From: Clostridium sp. E02
GTDB lineage: Bacteria; Bacillota; Clostridia; Lachnospirales; Lachnospiraceae
Length of the DNA: 64,000 nucleotides
Reading direction: 5' to 3'
Assembly (NCBI RefSeq): GCF_003833015.1
Contig: NZ_RJLQ01000002.1
Span: forward strand, 177,751 to 241,750
Shown in pieces: positions 1 through 11,498 of the stretch. Positions within the stretch are counted from its first letter, which is position 1. Every line of letters starts with the position of its first letter. The notes beneath the pieces were generated by a model that ran no database searches, was not told the DNA's origin, and was given only the letters and a program-made list of their open reading frames with translations. The position numbers and the translations under genes were made by a program.

Positions 1-1
1 T

Positions 2-619
2 ATAATATCTGTTTTGGGCGAAAATCCTATACTTGCTGAAAAGTTTGATTATACAATAATTGGATCACAAGACAATATAAGTTATTTTGGGAAGTTAAAA
101 CAATTGATTAATAAATATAAGTTAAATGATCAAGTTAAAATGCTGGGTTTTGTTAATCATAAAGAGTTAGCTTATTATTATCAGAGGGCAGATATTATAT
201 CTAATCTTCGTTTTCCAGCTTATGAAGGTGCATCGGCATCAATTCAAGAACAAATGGTAATTGGAAAACCATGCATAGTTACGAATACGGGAGTATATGC
301 TGAGTATCCTGATGATTGCTTAATAAAGATTAATATAAATAATGAAATGCAAGAATTAACGAGAACATTTTTTGATATTATTGAAGAACATATTATAATA
401 GAAAATATAGGAAAAAATGCTAAAGAGTTTGCATCAAAACACTTTGACAGAAATTTGTATGCATCAAGAGTATATGAATTCTTAAAACAGGTTATTTTTA
501 CTAGGCCAATATATGGTGTAAAAGATAAATGTATTCAGGTTATAAGTGATATGCCATCGGTTTATATGACAGGGCTACCCAGAAGAATAGCTGTGGAGAT
601 TGATGATTTATATAATTAG
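2..619 (+). CDS. GT4-family glycosyltransferase, C-terminal part (5' end outside window)
   Basis: The reading frame is open to the left edge, so only the C-terminal nucleotide-sugar-binding half is present. It shows the GT-B pattern: a YTIIGSQ strand, a MLGFV strand, and an E-x7-E motif (EGASASIQE, bases 224-250), which in GT4 enzymes contacts the donor nucleotide sugar. The inferred role is sugar transfer to a lipid-linked or surface glycan, supported by the glycan genes that follow. The stop lies 20 bases before the next gene, which suggests one operon. Donor and acceptor cannot be told. A TTG at 14 is only an internal codon. Confidence 0.8.
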   Translation: MISVLGENPILAEKFDYTIIGSQDNISYFGKLKQLINKYKLNDQVKMLGFVNHKELAYYYQRADIISNLRFPAYEGASASIQEQMVIGKPCIVTNTGVYAEYPDDCLIKININNEMQELTRTFFDIIEEHIIIENIGKNAKEFASKHFDRNLYASRVYEFLKQVIFTRPIYGVKDKCIQVISDMPSVYMTGLPRRIAVEIDDLYN

Positions 620-639
620 AAGTTATTTTTGGAGGAAAA

Positions 640-2670
640 ATGAAATATCTGATTTTGGTAATATTACTTAATTGTATGTTATGGCCACTTATCTCTTCAA
701 AAGGAAAGGTATGGCACATATTAAAAGCTTTGGTCGCCTGCTTTGGATTATTTATAACAGAGTATACAATTGTTTCATCTGTGCTACTATATTTTAATTT
801 ATTCGAGGTGAAAAGAGTCCTAATTATAGTCCTATTTATACAGATAGGAGGATATGTATTAGTTCGGCCCTCTTTAAAATTAGCATTAGAGTGTTTGGAT
901 TTTGATTTGAGAAAACATCTGGAAATAATTTTGTTGGTAATGTGTTTATTACCGATTATAGTACTGAAGTCTGTTCCCATAGCTCCCCTTTTTGATGCGG
1001 GTGTTTATGGAGCGAAAACACTGGATTTAATCTCGGAAGATAATACTAGCAACATTAAGACGTTAGGTGAACTTGAAGTAGCGAATAATTCGATAAAAGA
1101 AGAACTGCTGACACTGCAAAAAACACAGGCAGGAATTTATCTATTTCCGGTTAATTCACAAAGTGGGGATATGAAATATGAGTATCACGGATTGCCAACT
1201 TGGCCGGCAATGATGGCATTGTCTGCAAAAATTGGAGGCATTCGAAATATGAGCCAAATCTTGACTCCAATATTTATACTTATATGCTTAACTATGTATT
1301 TTTTTCTGGACAGCTTAAAGCTACCTAAAAAAAATAGATTATTATCAGTGCTTATTTTTGGGGCTTCTCCTCTGGTCCTTTATTTAGCAAAACTACCACT
1401 TTCAGAATTATTTATAACAGCACTTACATTTTTGACTCTTTTTCTCTTAAGTATGGAGGAGGATGTGCTGAAAATATTTGCTGGCCTTTCTTTAGGGGCG
1501 ATGTGCTTATCGCATTTATCCTTATTTATGTATATGCCAATTATTTTTATTAGCTTATTAGTTTTGTGCGAGATGAAAAATAATAAGGTATACGGTATTG
1601 TTAATATTATATCTAATGGTATCCTTATGTTATCCCTATTCTATGCAAATAAAGTAACATCGTTATATACTGATGGTCAATTAGGAAAAATGTTTGGTCA
1701 TAGTATTTCGATAAAAAATATAATTGGCATCATAATAATAGGAGCGCTCTTTTTTATAGTTATTCAAATTACGTTTATGTTCATAAAATATAATAACATT
1801 TTAAAGCGGTTATTAAGGACATTTTTGGAAAGCTATATTAATTACTTTATAATTGGTTTACTAATTTCACTCGGGATTTTTACTATCTACCAATCATATA
1901 TTTTGGGATTTACAGATAAATTAAAAGTAACAGATGATTCCTGGAGATTTAGAGCATTATATATTAATAAAGGTATTATGTCTTTAAAATATTTGAATAT
2001 AGTTAATATAATCATGGCATCATCATATGTGGCTTTTCCATTAGTTGTCTGGAATATGGTGCGAAAAAAAGGCAAGAAGATAGAAGCTATTCTTATGGAA
2101 CTTGTATTAATTTATTCTTTAGCTATTTATACAATTCTGCGTTGTGATTCTCCAATAAATTATAGTTCATCCAGATATTTTGTACCATTTATTATTCCGA
2201 TGATTGTTTTGTTATTAGCAGTATATGTAGTATCTAAGAAGCAAATAGTGATTATAAGCTGTATTTGCGTACTTACATCGTTACCATTCAATTTAATGCT
2301 GGCAAAGACAAATGAATACTATGGAAATATACAATTTATGGAAGATATTAGCATGATAGTGGGAAAACAAAGCTGGGTTTTTATTAATCCTGAAGAGACA
2401 TTCGTATCTTACCAATTGACTACTAATCTAAGGGAATATAATGATAATAAAGTTTTTGACCTGGATTCTGTGGATAAATTGAGAAAGTATAGTGATGTAC
2501 AGCCAATGTACGTGATTACAATGAATGAAATTAATAATGAAAAATATGAAAAAATATTGGAGAAAAAGTATCCTATAGTAGGAGAATTGTATAGTTTAAA
2601 TGTAATATATCCTTTGACTGTAGGAAAAGCAATGATGCAAGTTTATGTATATAAAATAATTAGTACTTAG
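640..2670 (+). CDS. Large polytopic membrane protein, GT-C-like (676 aa)
   Basis: The protein is almost entirely hydrophobic, with about a dozen predicted membrane helices and a soluble C-terminal tail of about 120 residues. A loop after the first helices carries acidic residues (PLFDAGVYGAK), as in GT-C enzymes that use polyprenyl-phosphate sugars, but I do not recognise a precise family. It has a good ribosome site (GGAGG) and is followed 8 bases later by a GtrB-like GT2 gene and then GtrA. That order suggests the three-part Gtr scheme: lipid-sugar synthase, flippase, membrane transferase. The gene is very A/T-rich. Confidence 0.6.
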   Translation: MKYLILVILLNCMLWPLISSKGKVWHILKALVACFGLFITEYTIVSSVLLYFNLFEVKRVLIIVLFIQIGGYVLVRPSLKLALECLDFDLRKHLEIILLVMCLLPIIVLKSVPIAPLFDAGVYGAKTLDLISEDNTSNIKTLGELEVANNSIKEELLTLQKTQAGIYLFPVNSQSGDMKYEYHGLPTWPAMMALSAKIGGIRNMSQILTPIFILICLTMYFFLDSLKLPKKNRLLSVLIFGASPLVLYLAKLPLSELFITALTFLTLFLLSMEEDVLKIFAGLSLGAMCLSHLSLFMYMPIIFISLLVLCEMKNNKVYGIVNIISNGILMLSLFYANKVTSLYTDGQLGKMFGHSISIKNIIGIIIIGALFFIVIQITFMFIKYNNILKRLLRTFLESYINYFIIGLLISLGIFTIYQSYILGFTDKLKVTDDSWRFRALYINKGIMSLKYLNIVNIIMASSYVAFPLVVWNMVRKKGKKIEAILMELVLIYSLAIYTILRCDSPINYSSSRYFVPFIIPMIVLLLAVYVVSKKQIVIISCICVLTSLPFNLMLAKTNEYYGNIQFMEDISMIVGKQSWVFINPEETFVSYQLTTNLREYNDNKVFDLDSVDKLRKYSDVQPMYVITMNEINNEKYEKILEKKYPIVGELYSLNVIYPLTVGKAMMQVYVYKIIST

Positions 2671-2678
2671 GAGGATTT

Positions 2679-3644
2679 ATGAAACTTATCATACAAATAC
2701 CGTGCTATAACGAAGCAGAAACGTTGGAAATTGCGTTGAAAGACCTGCCAAAAGAGATTAAGGGAATTGATACGGTTGAGTACTTAATTATTAATGACGG
2801 AAGTAAAGATAATACGGTTGAAGTAGCAAGAAAATGGGGGGTTCATTATATAGTAAATTTTAAACGAAATAAGGGACTTGCTAAAGGGTTTATGGCAGGT
2901 TTAGATGCGTGTTTAAGAAATGGTGCGGATATAATTGTGAATACGGATGCGGACAATCAATATTATGGAAAGGATATTGAGAAACTAGTTAAACCGATAA
3001 TCCAAGGTAACGCAGATATCGTTATCGGCGAAAGACCAATTGATGATACGGAGCACTTTTCACTGATGAAGAAGAAGCTTCAACGCTTTGGCAGTTGGGT
3101 CGTAAGAAAGGCTTCAAAAACAGATATTCCAGATGCTCCCAGTGGTTTTCGAGCATATAGCCGTGAAGCGGCAATGCGATTAAATGTTGTGAATGAGTAT
3201 ACATATACACTTGAAACAATTGTTCAGGCTGGGCGAGATAAAATTGCTATGATATCAGTCCCCATTCGTACAAATCCAGAATTACGAAGTTCTCGCTTAT
3301 TTAATAGTATGTTTGGGTATGTAAAGAAATCTATGTTGACAATTATCCGGGCTTTTATGATGTATAAACCGCTTCGTTTTTTTTCTTTGATAGGTTTAAT
3401 ACCCGTTCTTTTTGGAATTGGTATAGGAATTCGTTATTTGTTTTTTTTTGTAATTGGATCTGGAGATGGTCATGTACAGTCCTTAATTTTAGCAAGTTTA
3501 TTGATTTTAGTGGGTGTGCAAACTATAGTTGTTGGCTTACAGGCTGATATTATTGCGGCGAATAGAAAAATTCTTGAAGATATCCAGTATCATGTAAGAA
3601 AACTTGATTATGATAAGGATAAGGATAATGCAGATAAAACGTAG
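2679..3644 (+). CDS. GT2 glycosyltransferase with C-terminal membrane helices (dolichyl/polyprenyl-phosphate sugar synthase type)
   Basis: The N-terminal GT-A domain (residues 1-220) has the IPCYNEAETL start, the INDGSKDNT motif and a DAD metal-binding triplet at residues 90-92. Two hydrophobic segments follow at about 228-255 and 265-295. This layout matches DPM1/GtrB-like enzymes, which load a sugar from a nucleotide donor onto a polyprenyl phosphate at the inner face of the membrane. The start follows AGGAGG closely. The 3' end overlaps the downstream GtrA gene by 17 bases, which supports coupled translation and a shared role. The sugar is unknown. Confidence 0.85.
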   Translation: MKLIIQIPCYNEAETLEIALKDLPKEIKGIDTVEYLIINDGSKDNTVEVARKWGVHYIVNFKRNKGLAKGFMAGLDACLRNGADIIVNTDADNQYYGKDIEKLVKPIIQGNADIVIGERPIDDTEHFSLMKKKLQRFGSWVVRKASKTDIPDAPSGFRAYSREAAMRLNVVNEYTYTLETIVQAGRDKIAMISVPIRTNPELRSSRLFNSMFGYVKKSMLTIIRAFMMYKPLRFFSLIGLIPVLFGIGIGIRYLFFFVIGSGDGHVQSLILASLLILVGVQTIVVGLQADIIAANRKILEDIQYHVRKLDYDKDKDNADKT

Positions 3645-4047
3645 ACAAATAAATAGAATTTTGAACAGTGATAAAGTTCTTTACGGGGTGTTTGGTATAA
3701 TTACTTCTATCTTGAATATAGTATTATTTCAAGTTTTAATTTGGACAGGTCTGGATTATAGATATTCAAATTTTATTACACTGGTTGTCGTAAAATTAGC
3801 AGCATATTTGTGCAATAAAAATTTTGTATTTCAAAGTAAGTCTGGAAGCCGTTTGGAACTGTTGAAAGAATTTTGTCGTTTTGTTGTTGCCCGAGGTGCC
3901 ACCATGATTATTGATTATTTTGGTCTGATTTTTATGGCTGAAAATTTACGTGCAGATAAGTTTATTAGTAAATGTTTAATTACGGTTTTGGTTATAGCTA
4001 TCAATTATTTTGTTGGAAAAAAGCATGTTTTTAAAACAAACAGATAA
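3628..4047 (+). CDS. GtrA-family membrane protein (putative lipid-sugar flippase)
   Basis: About 139 residues with four membrane helices and the GtrA-like stretch LAAYLCNKNFVF followed by a second hydrophobic pair. GtrA proteins are thought to flip polyprenyl-phosphate-linked sugars across the membrane. I chose ATG 3628 because the earlier in-frame TTG at 3604 would add an odd alternating MIMIRIRI tail, while 3628 follows an AAGGATAAGG stretch. It overlaps the preceding GT2 gene and probably handles its product. It is the only GtrA in the cluster although two GtrB-like enzymes are encoded. Confidence 0.8.
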   Translation: MQIKRRQINRILNSDKVLYGVFGIITSILNIVLFQVLIWTGLDYRYSNFITLVVVKLAAYLCNKNFVFQSKSGSRLELLKEFCRFVVARGATMIIDYFGLIFMAENLRADKFISKCLITVLVIAINYFVGKKHVFKTNR

Positions 4048-4080
4048 AAGTAAATTAGAATAATTCGGAAAGGCAAGGAT

Positions 4081-5250
4081 ATGCGAAAGATAGCAGTTGC
4101 AGGAACGGGATATGTAGGATTATCTAATGCAGTATTATTGGCACAGCACAATCAAGTGATGGCGTTGGATATTGTAGAAGAGAAAGTGGATTTAATTAAT
4201 GAAAGGATTGCTCCAATTGCAGATATAGAATTAGAAGAGTATCTATCTAAAAAAGAATTAAATCTGAAAGCTACATTGAAGCCAGAAGAAGCATTCAGCG
4301 AAGCAGAGTTTATCATAATTTCTACGCCTACTAATTATGATTCGGTGAAAAATTACTTTGATACGAGAACCGTAGAAGACGCACTGGAGAAAGCATTAAG
4401 ATTGGCACCAGATGCAATGATAATTATTAAATCCACTGTTCCGGTAGGGTATACAGAAGAGATTAGAAGGCGTTTTCAAAAGAATAATATTATGTTTTCA
4501 CCAGAATTTTTGAGAGAGGGAAGGGCCTTGTATGATAATCTTTATCCTTCCAGAATTATAGTTGGAGAAGACTCAGACTGTGCCCATGAATTTGCGGGTC
4601 TATTACAACAAGGTGCAATAAAGAAAGATATTCCTACTTTATTTACTAATTCCACGGAGGCTGAAGCCATAAAGCTATTTGCCAATACATATCTGGCAAT
4701 GCGTGTGTCGTTTTTTAATGAACTGGATACTTATGCAGAATTGCGTGGCTTGAATACAAAACAGATTATTGAAGGAGTATCTTTAGATCCAAGAATAGGA
4801 GATTTTTATAATAATCCATCGTTTGGATACGGTGGATACTGCCTGCCAAAAGATACGAAGCAATTGCTGGCAAATTATTCTGATGTTCCCAACAATATCA
4901 TGGTCGCAATTGTAGATGCCAACCGAACTAGAAAGGATTTTATCGCTGAGCAAGTGCTGGCTTGCAATCCAGAGGTTGTGGGGGTATATCGCCTTACAAT
5001 GAAATCTAATTCTGATAATTTCAGACAGTCATCAATTCAAGGAGTTATGAAGAGGATAAAGGCCAAGGGAATCAAAGTTGTGGTTTTTGAGCCTGCTATG
5101 AAAGAATCTGAATTTTTTAAATCTGCAGTAATACGGGACTTGGAAGACTTTAAGAAGATGTCGGACATTATTATAGCAAATCGCTGGGAAGCAGAACTTT
5201 TAGATGTACAAAATAAAGTTTATACCAGGGATATGTATGGAAGAGATTGA
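4081..5250 (+). CDS. ugd: UDP-glucose 6-dehydrogenase
   Basis: Oxidises UDP-glucose to UDP-glucuronate with NAD+. The N-terminal Rossmann motif [11 protein letters not shown] is at residues 8-18. The catalytic cysteine lies in [11 protein letters not shown] (Cys about 254). The order of NAD-binding, central dimerisation and C-terminal UDP-binding domains fits the 389-residue short class of bacterial enzymes. AAAGGCAAGG precedes the start. Its place in the cluster suggests that the glycan, or a lipid-linked precursor, contains a uronic acid or a sugar derived from one. Assignment to the UDP-sugar dehydrogenase family is secure; UDP-glucose as substrate is by similarity. Confidence 0.93.
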   Translation: MRKIAVAGTGYVGLSNAVLLAQHNQVMALDIVEEKVDLINERIAPIADIELEEYLSKKELNLKATLKPEEAFSEAEFIIISTPTNYDSVKNYFDTRTVEDALEKALRLAPDAMIIIKSTVPVGYTEEIRRRFQKNNIMFSPEFLREGRALYDNLYPSRIIVGEDSDCAHEFAGLLQQGAIKKDIPTLFTNSTEAEAIKLFANTYLAMRVSFFNELDTYAELRGLNTKQIIEGVSLDPRIGDFYNNPSFGYGGYCLPKDTKQLLANYSDVPNNIMVAIVDANRTRKDFIAEQVLACNPEVVGVYRLTMKSNSDNFRQSSIQGVMKRIKAKGIKVVVFEPAMKESEFFKSAVIRDLEDFKKMSDIIIANRWEAELLDVQNKVYTRDMYGRD

Positions 5251-5288
5251 GAAGGTTATAAATTTTAAGATTAAAAGGAAAATATATA

Positions 5289-7358
5289 ATGAAAAATCAG
5301 ATTTTAAAAATAAAATCAGTTTGGTTAGAGTTTATAATTTGGTCAATATTTATTGGTAGTATATGTTTTATTCTAGTATATGGAATTGCTTCACTGGATG
5401 TTACAAATGATAATTGGCTTTTAAACGCGGAAGATCTAAATCAGCATTATATTGGTTGGAAATTTTTTAGAAGATCCGATTGGCGCTTTCCGGTTGGGTT
5501 GATACAGGGTATAACAGAAACTCCCATTTCTATTATTTATACAGATTCGATTCCGTTGTTTGCAGTTTTATTTAAATTAGCGTCTCCCATATTACCCAAA
5601 ACATTTCAATATTTTGGACTGTGGGGGATTGTTTCTTTTATCTTACAAGCTTATTTTGCAATGATATTGTTAAACGTATTCATAAAAGAGAAATTTGCAA
5701 TAATTACTGGCAGTATTTTTTTTGTAATGTCACCTATGGTCTTAATGCGTATGTTTGGTCATACTGCACTTGGAGGAAATTGGCTGATATTAGCCGCATT
5801 GTCCGCATGGGCTTATAGGAAAACAGTTAAAGGATTTAGATCTAATATTATGATATGGTCAACACTAATGGTTCTTGCGGTCACAGTGCATATGTATTAT
5901 ATTCCAATGGTCTTGGCTATTATGTGTGCATCTTATTTAAATCAAATTCTAGATGGCAAGAAAGAGAAAATTGTTAAATTGTCAATAGTTACAATTGGTA
6001 TCTCAATCGTAAGTGCGCTTATAGTGATGTATGCTTTAGGAGCATTTTACGGTGAACCGAATGTGCTACAGGGTGGTGTAAGGCAGTTTTCCGCAAATTT
6101 AAATACATTTTTTAATTCACAGGGAACATCTATGTTTTTAAAAGGGTTTGCGTTGATATCATCTCTTCAAGGGGAAGGGTATGGATATTTAGGATTAGGG
6201 GTCATAGTTATGTTGGCATTAGGAATTACGGGAGGAATATTAAATAAGAAAAAAATTGAAATAGATAATAATTTTTTCTTATGCTTAATTATTCTTACTC
6301 TTATTCTTGGAGGCTATGCATTAAGTCCTTGTATTACATGGAATGCCAGAGTGTTGATTAATATTCCATGGCCTGAAGTAATTATTAAAGTTTTCAGTAT
6401 TTTCAGAGTTACGGGTAGATTTGTTTGGCCAATTTATTATATTATATTTACTTTGGCTATTGTATTGTTGATAAAAGTATATTCAAAAAAATTATCTTTC
6501 CCGTTGCTAATAGCTGGAATTGTGTTACAGATGGCAGATATCTCTCCATTAATAAAAATTGCACATGAGAGAGTAGAAGCAGATATTCCATCAAGTATTA
6601 TTCAGAATACAGCATGGGGAGATATGAAGGCAGATTTTGATAAAATAGAGTTTATTACAAGCTTTTCGAAAACCGGAGATCCGCAGGCTCTCCTTGTTAA
6701 CTTTTTTTCTATGAAAGAAGTCTTTGATATAGCTGAATATGCATGTGATAATCAAATGAATATTAATGATTTTTATATTGGAAGAAGGAATGGAAAATAT
6801 ATAGAAGATACAAAATATGCAAATTGGTGCGGTCTTCTGAAGGGAGATGTCAATGAACGGACCATATATATATTTAGTAATATGCCATATATCTTGATAG
6901 ATAATCCTAATATTAATATCTATGAATGTGATGGATTGATTATTGGTATATCCAGTAATTATAAATGGATAAATGAACCGGAAAATAAAGTCACCAAAAC
7001 AAAACCAGTGGATATTATACGGGAGTCTATGTATATAAACAATGGAGTAGATATTGATGGACAGCGTATTATATATCCCAATGGTATTTCATATGGACCG
7101 TATGCACCTATTGATAAGGGTATTTATCAGGTTACTGCGGAAGGGAAAAATCTGAAATCAGGAGATTTTGATGTTTTTAGCCATGAGAAAAATAAAAATA
7201 TTCCAATTTATAATTTAAAAAGATCATCAGAAAAAACTTCTTTTAATATAAAATTATTAGAACCAATATATGATATCGAAATTCGTTTGGCTAATAATCA
7301 AGATGATAATATTATTCTTAAAAAGTTAAATATACAAAAAATTGGAGATAAAAATTAA
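5289..7358 (+). CDS. GT-C-like polytopic membrane protein (resembles DUF6311)
   Basis: 689 residues. About the first 420 form roughly ten or eleven membrane helices, and the rest is a soluble, probably extracytoplasmic domain. The first loop has acidic and aromatic residues (NAEDLNQHYIGWKFFRRSDW) similar to what I recall of DUF6311 membrane proteins, a presumed GT-C fold. The inferred role is transfer of a sugar from a polyprenyl-phosphate carrier onto the glycan outside the cell. The stop overlaps the start of the next GtrB-like gene by one base, pairing the two. Confidence 0.6.
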   Translation: MKNQILKIKSVWLEFIIWSIFIGSICFILVYGIASLDVTNDNWLLNAEDLNQHYIGWKFFRRSDWRFPVGLIQGITETPISIIYTDSIPLFAVLFKLASPILPKTFQYFGLWGIVSFILQAYFAMILLNVFIKEKFAIITGSIFFVMSPMVLMRMFGHTALGGNWLILAALSAWAYRKTVKGFRSNIMIWSTLMVLAVTVHMYYIPMVLAIMCASYLNQILDGKKEKIVKLSIVTIGISIVSALIVMYALGAFYGEPNVLQGGVRQFSANLNTFFNSQGTSMFLKGFALISSLQGEGYGYLGLGVIVMLALGITGGILNKKKIEIDNNFFLCLIILTLILGGYALSPCITWNARVLINIPWPEVIIKVFSIFRVTGRFVWPIYYIIFTLAIVLLIKVYSKKLSFPLLIAGIVLQMADISPLIKIAHERVEADIPSSIIQNTAWGDMKADFDKIEFITSFSKTGDPQALLVNFFSMKEVFDIAEYACDNQMNINDFYIGRRNGKYIEDTKYANWCGLLKGDVNERTIYIFSNMPYILIDNPNINIYECDGLIIGISSNYKWINEPENKVTKTKPVDIIRESMYINNGVDIDGQRIIYPNGISYGPYAPIDKGIYQVTAEGKNLKSGDFDVFSHEKNKNIPIYNLKRSSEKTSFNIKLLEPIYDIEIRLANNQDDNIILKKLNIQKIGDKN

Positions 7359-8305
7359 TGATATCGGTTATATTACCAGCCTGTAATGAAGAAAAAATGA
7401 TAGAAAAAGCATATTTTACTATAGTTGAGTTATTAAGAGCAGAAAAAATAATATATGAAATAATTTTTATAGACGATGGATCTAAAGATGGAACGTGGGA
7501 TGAAATTCGTAGCCTTGAACAAAGAGGGGCGGTTAAAGGAATAACATTTTCTAGGAATTTTGGAAAAGAAGCGGCTATAATGGCGGGATTGACTTACGCT
7601 TCTGGAGATTGCTGTGTTGTAATGGATTGCGATTTACAGCATCCGCCTAAGACTATAATTGAAATGTACCGTTTATGGGAACAAGGATATGAAGTTATAG
7701 ATGGAGTCAAGAAGAATAGAGGAAAAGAAAGCGGTTTACATAGAATTGCGGCCCAGACCTTTTATAGACTAATTAGTAATGCGACCCATCTGGATATGTC
7801 AAATGCATCTGATTTTAAGCTGCTTGATAGAAAAGCCGTAGATGTTTTATTGAGACTACCGGAAAGACAGCCTTTTTTTCGAGCATTATCTTCCTGGATA
7901 GGATTTAAAACGGCAGTGATTGAATTTGAGGTACAGGAACGTGAAATCGGTGAATCAAAATGGTCGTTGAAGTCACTGATAAAGTATGCGTTAACGAATA
8001 TTACATCTTTTTCAACTATTCCGCTTCATTTTGTTACAATTTCGGGATTCCTGTTTTTGATTTTCTCCATGATACTGGGGATTCAGATGCTTTATTTTCA
8101 CTATAGTGGACGTGCTTTAGAAGGTTTTACTACAATTATAATATTACTTCTTTTAATTGGAAGTATTTTGATGATTGGATTGGGTATTGTTGGCTATTAT
8201 ATTGCCAAAATATATGATGAAGTGAAAGGACGTCCTAGATACATTGTTTCCGAGATAGCTACATCTGAAAACGAGAAAAACAACAAGGATTCATTTAATA
8301 TTTAA
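7358..8305 (+). CDS. GtrB-like GT2 glycosyltransferase (polyprenyl-phosphate sugar synthase)
   Basis: 315 residues. The GT-A domain has LPACNEEKMI, FIDDGSKDGTW, and a DCD metal triplet at residues 90-92 followed by LQHPP, diagnostic of the GtrB/ArnC/DPM1 group. Two C-terminal membrane helices follow (about 228-255 and 265-290). It should attach one sugar to a polyprenyl phosphate on the cytosolic side. It is translationally coupled (1-base overlap) to the upstream GT-C-like gene, so the two probably act in sequence. It is the second enzyme of this type in the cluster and may use a different sugar. Confidence 0.87.
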   Translation: MISVILPACNEEKMIEKAYFTIVELLRAEKIIYEIIFIDDGSKDGTWDEIRSLEQRGAVKGITFSRNFGKEAAIMAGLTYASGDCCVVMDCDLQHPPKTIIEMYRLWEQGYEVIDGVKKNRGKESGLHRIAAQTFYRLISNATHLDMSNASDFKLLDRKAVDVLLRLPERQPFFRALSSWIGFKTAVIEFEVQEREIGESKWSLKSLIKYALTNITSFSTIPLHFVTISGFLFLIFSMILGIQMLYFHYSGRALEGFTTIIILLLLIGSILMIGLGIVGYYIAKIYDEVKGRPRYIVSEIATSENEKNNKDSFNI

Positions 8306-8384
8306 TAAAATCATAATTTGCATTTCTCATATGCATATAGTACAATTATTTTTAGAATTAATTCATAAAAGGAGAACAGTTTAT

Positions 8385-10512
<2,128 letters not shown>

Positions 10513-10528
10513 ATATTGAGGAAAAACT

Positions 10529-11485
10529 ATGAAGAAAGCATTAATAATAGGTGCAGCAGGCTTCGTAGGAAACTATCTAATAGACCATATACAGAAAAAC
10601 TGCATATGGTCTATTACAGTTACGAAGATGAAGCATGAAGATATCTCCTTAAATGGAGTGGAGATTAGAGACTTAAATATACTGGAATATGATGAAGTAA
10701 AAGAACTGATAACAGAAGTAAGACCTGACTTCATTTTTCATTTGGCAGCCCAAAGCTCTGTGGCACTTTCTTGGAAAAACCCCGGACTAACGGTTGATGT
10801 TAACATAAAGGGAAGTTTAAATGTGCTAGATTGTATTCGGGAATTGGACTATAACCCCAATGTTCTTCTGATCGGTTCAGGAGAAGAATATGGTCATGTG
10901 AAGGAAAGTGAAATACCAATTGGTGAAGATAATACGTTAAGACCTGGAAATCTCTATGCGGTCACAAAGGCTTGTCAGAATATGATCGGAAATATCTATG
11001 CAAATGCATATGGGATGAACGTGGTGATGGTAAGAGCATTTAACCATATTGGGCCAAACCAAAGCCCCCGGTTTGCGGTTGCAGATTTTTGCAAGCAGGT
11101 AGCGGAAATAGAATGTGGGAAGAAGGATCCAGTCATTCGAGTTGGAAATCTTGCGGCAAAACGTGATTTTACAGACGTAAGGGATGTAGTAAGGGCGTAT
11201 GTATTACTTATTGAAAACGGACATGCAGGCGAAAATTATAACGTCGGATCGGGAAAGGCTGTATCCATTCAAGAAATACTAAACAAAATTGTGCAGTTTT
11301 CAATGGAATCCGTCTCCGTAGAAGTGGATGCTTCTAAAATACGGCCTCTTGATGTTCCTGTAATAGAAGCTGATATAACAAAACTTAAAAATTGTACAGG
11401 TTGGAGTCCGCTAATTTCACTGGAATCAACATTAAAAGAAACTCTGGATTATTGGAGAAAAGAGACAAATTGTTGGAAAGGATAA
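10529..11485 (+). CDS. rmd: GDP-4-keto-6-deoxymannose reductase-like SDR (GDP-D-rhamnose synthesis)
   Basis: 318-residue extended SDR with GAAGFVGNYL at residues 8-17, AAQSSV, and the catalytic YAVTK. In this position after manC and gmd it most likely reduces GDP-4-keto-6-deoxymannose to GDP-D-rhamnose. GDP-6-deoxy-D-talose is an alternative, and GDP-L-fucose synthase is less likely because fcl proteins look different. Codons about 17-30 lie inside a perfect inverted repeat (separate entry) that makes this stretch of protein unlike the usual family sequence. Reductase class is firm; product is inferred. Confidence 0.8.
   Translation: MKKALIIGAAGFVGNYLIDHIQKNCIWSITVTKMKHEDISLNGVEIRDLNILEYDEVKELITEVRPDFIFHLAAQSSVALSWKNPGLTVDVNIKGSLNVLDCIRELDYNPNVLLIGSGEEYGHVKESEIPIGEDNTLRPGNLYAVTKACQNMIGNIYANAYGMNVVMVRAFNHIGPNQSPRFAVADFCKQVAEIECGKKDPVIRVGNLAAKRDFTDVRDVVRAYVLLIENGHAGENYNVGSGKAVSIQEILNKIVQFSMESVSVEVDASKIRPLDVPVIEADITKLKNCTGWSPLISLESTLKETLDYWRKETNCWKG
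10578..10616. repeat. Perfect 13-bp inverted repeat inside the rmd-like gene
   Basis: The arm TAATAGACCATAT at 10578-10590 is exactly mirrored by ATATGGTCTATTA at 10604-10616. Inside, CAG/CTG (10592-10594 with 10600-10602) can extend the stem around a five-A loop after one mismatch. The mRNA would fold into a hairpin about 50 bases after the start codon. It lies entirely within the coding sequence and keeps the frame. Confidence 0.9.
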
Positions 11486-11498
11486 AATAGGGTGTAAT

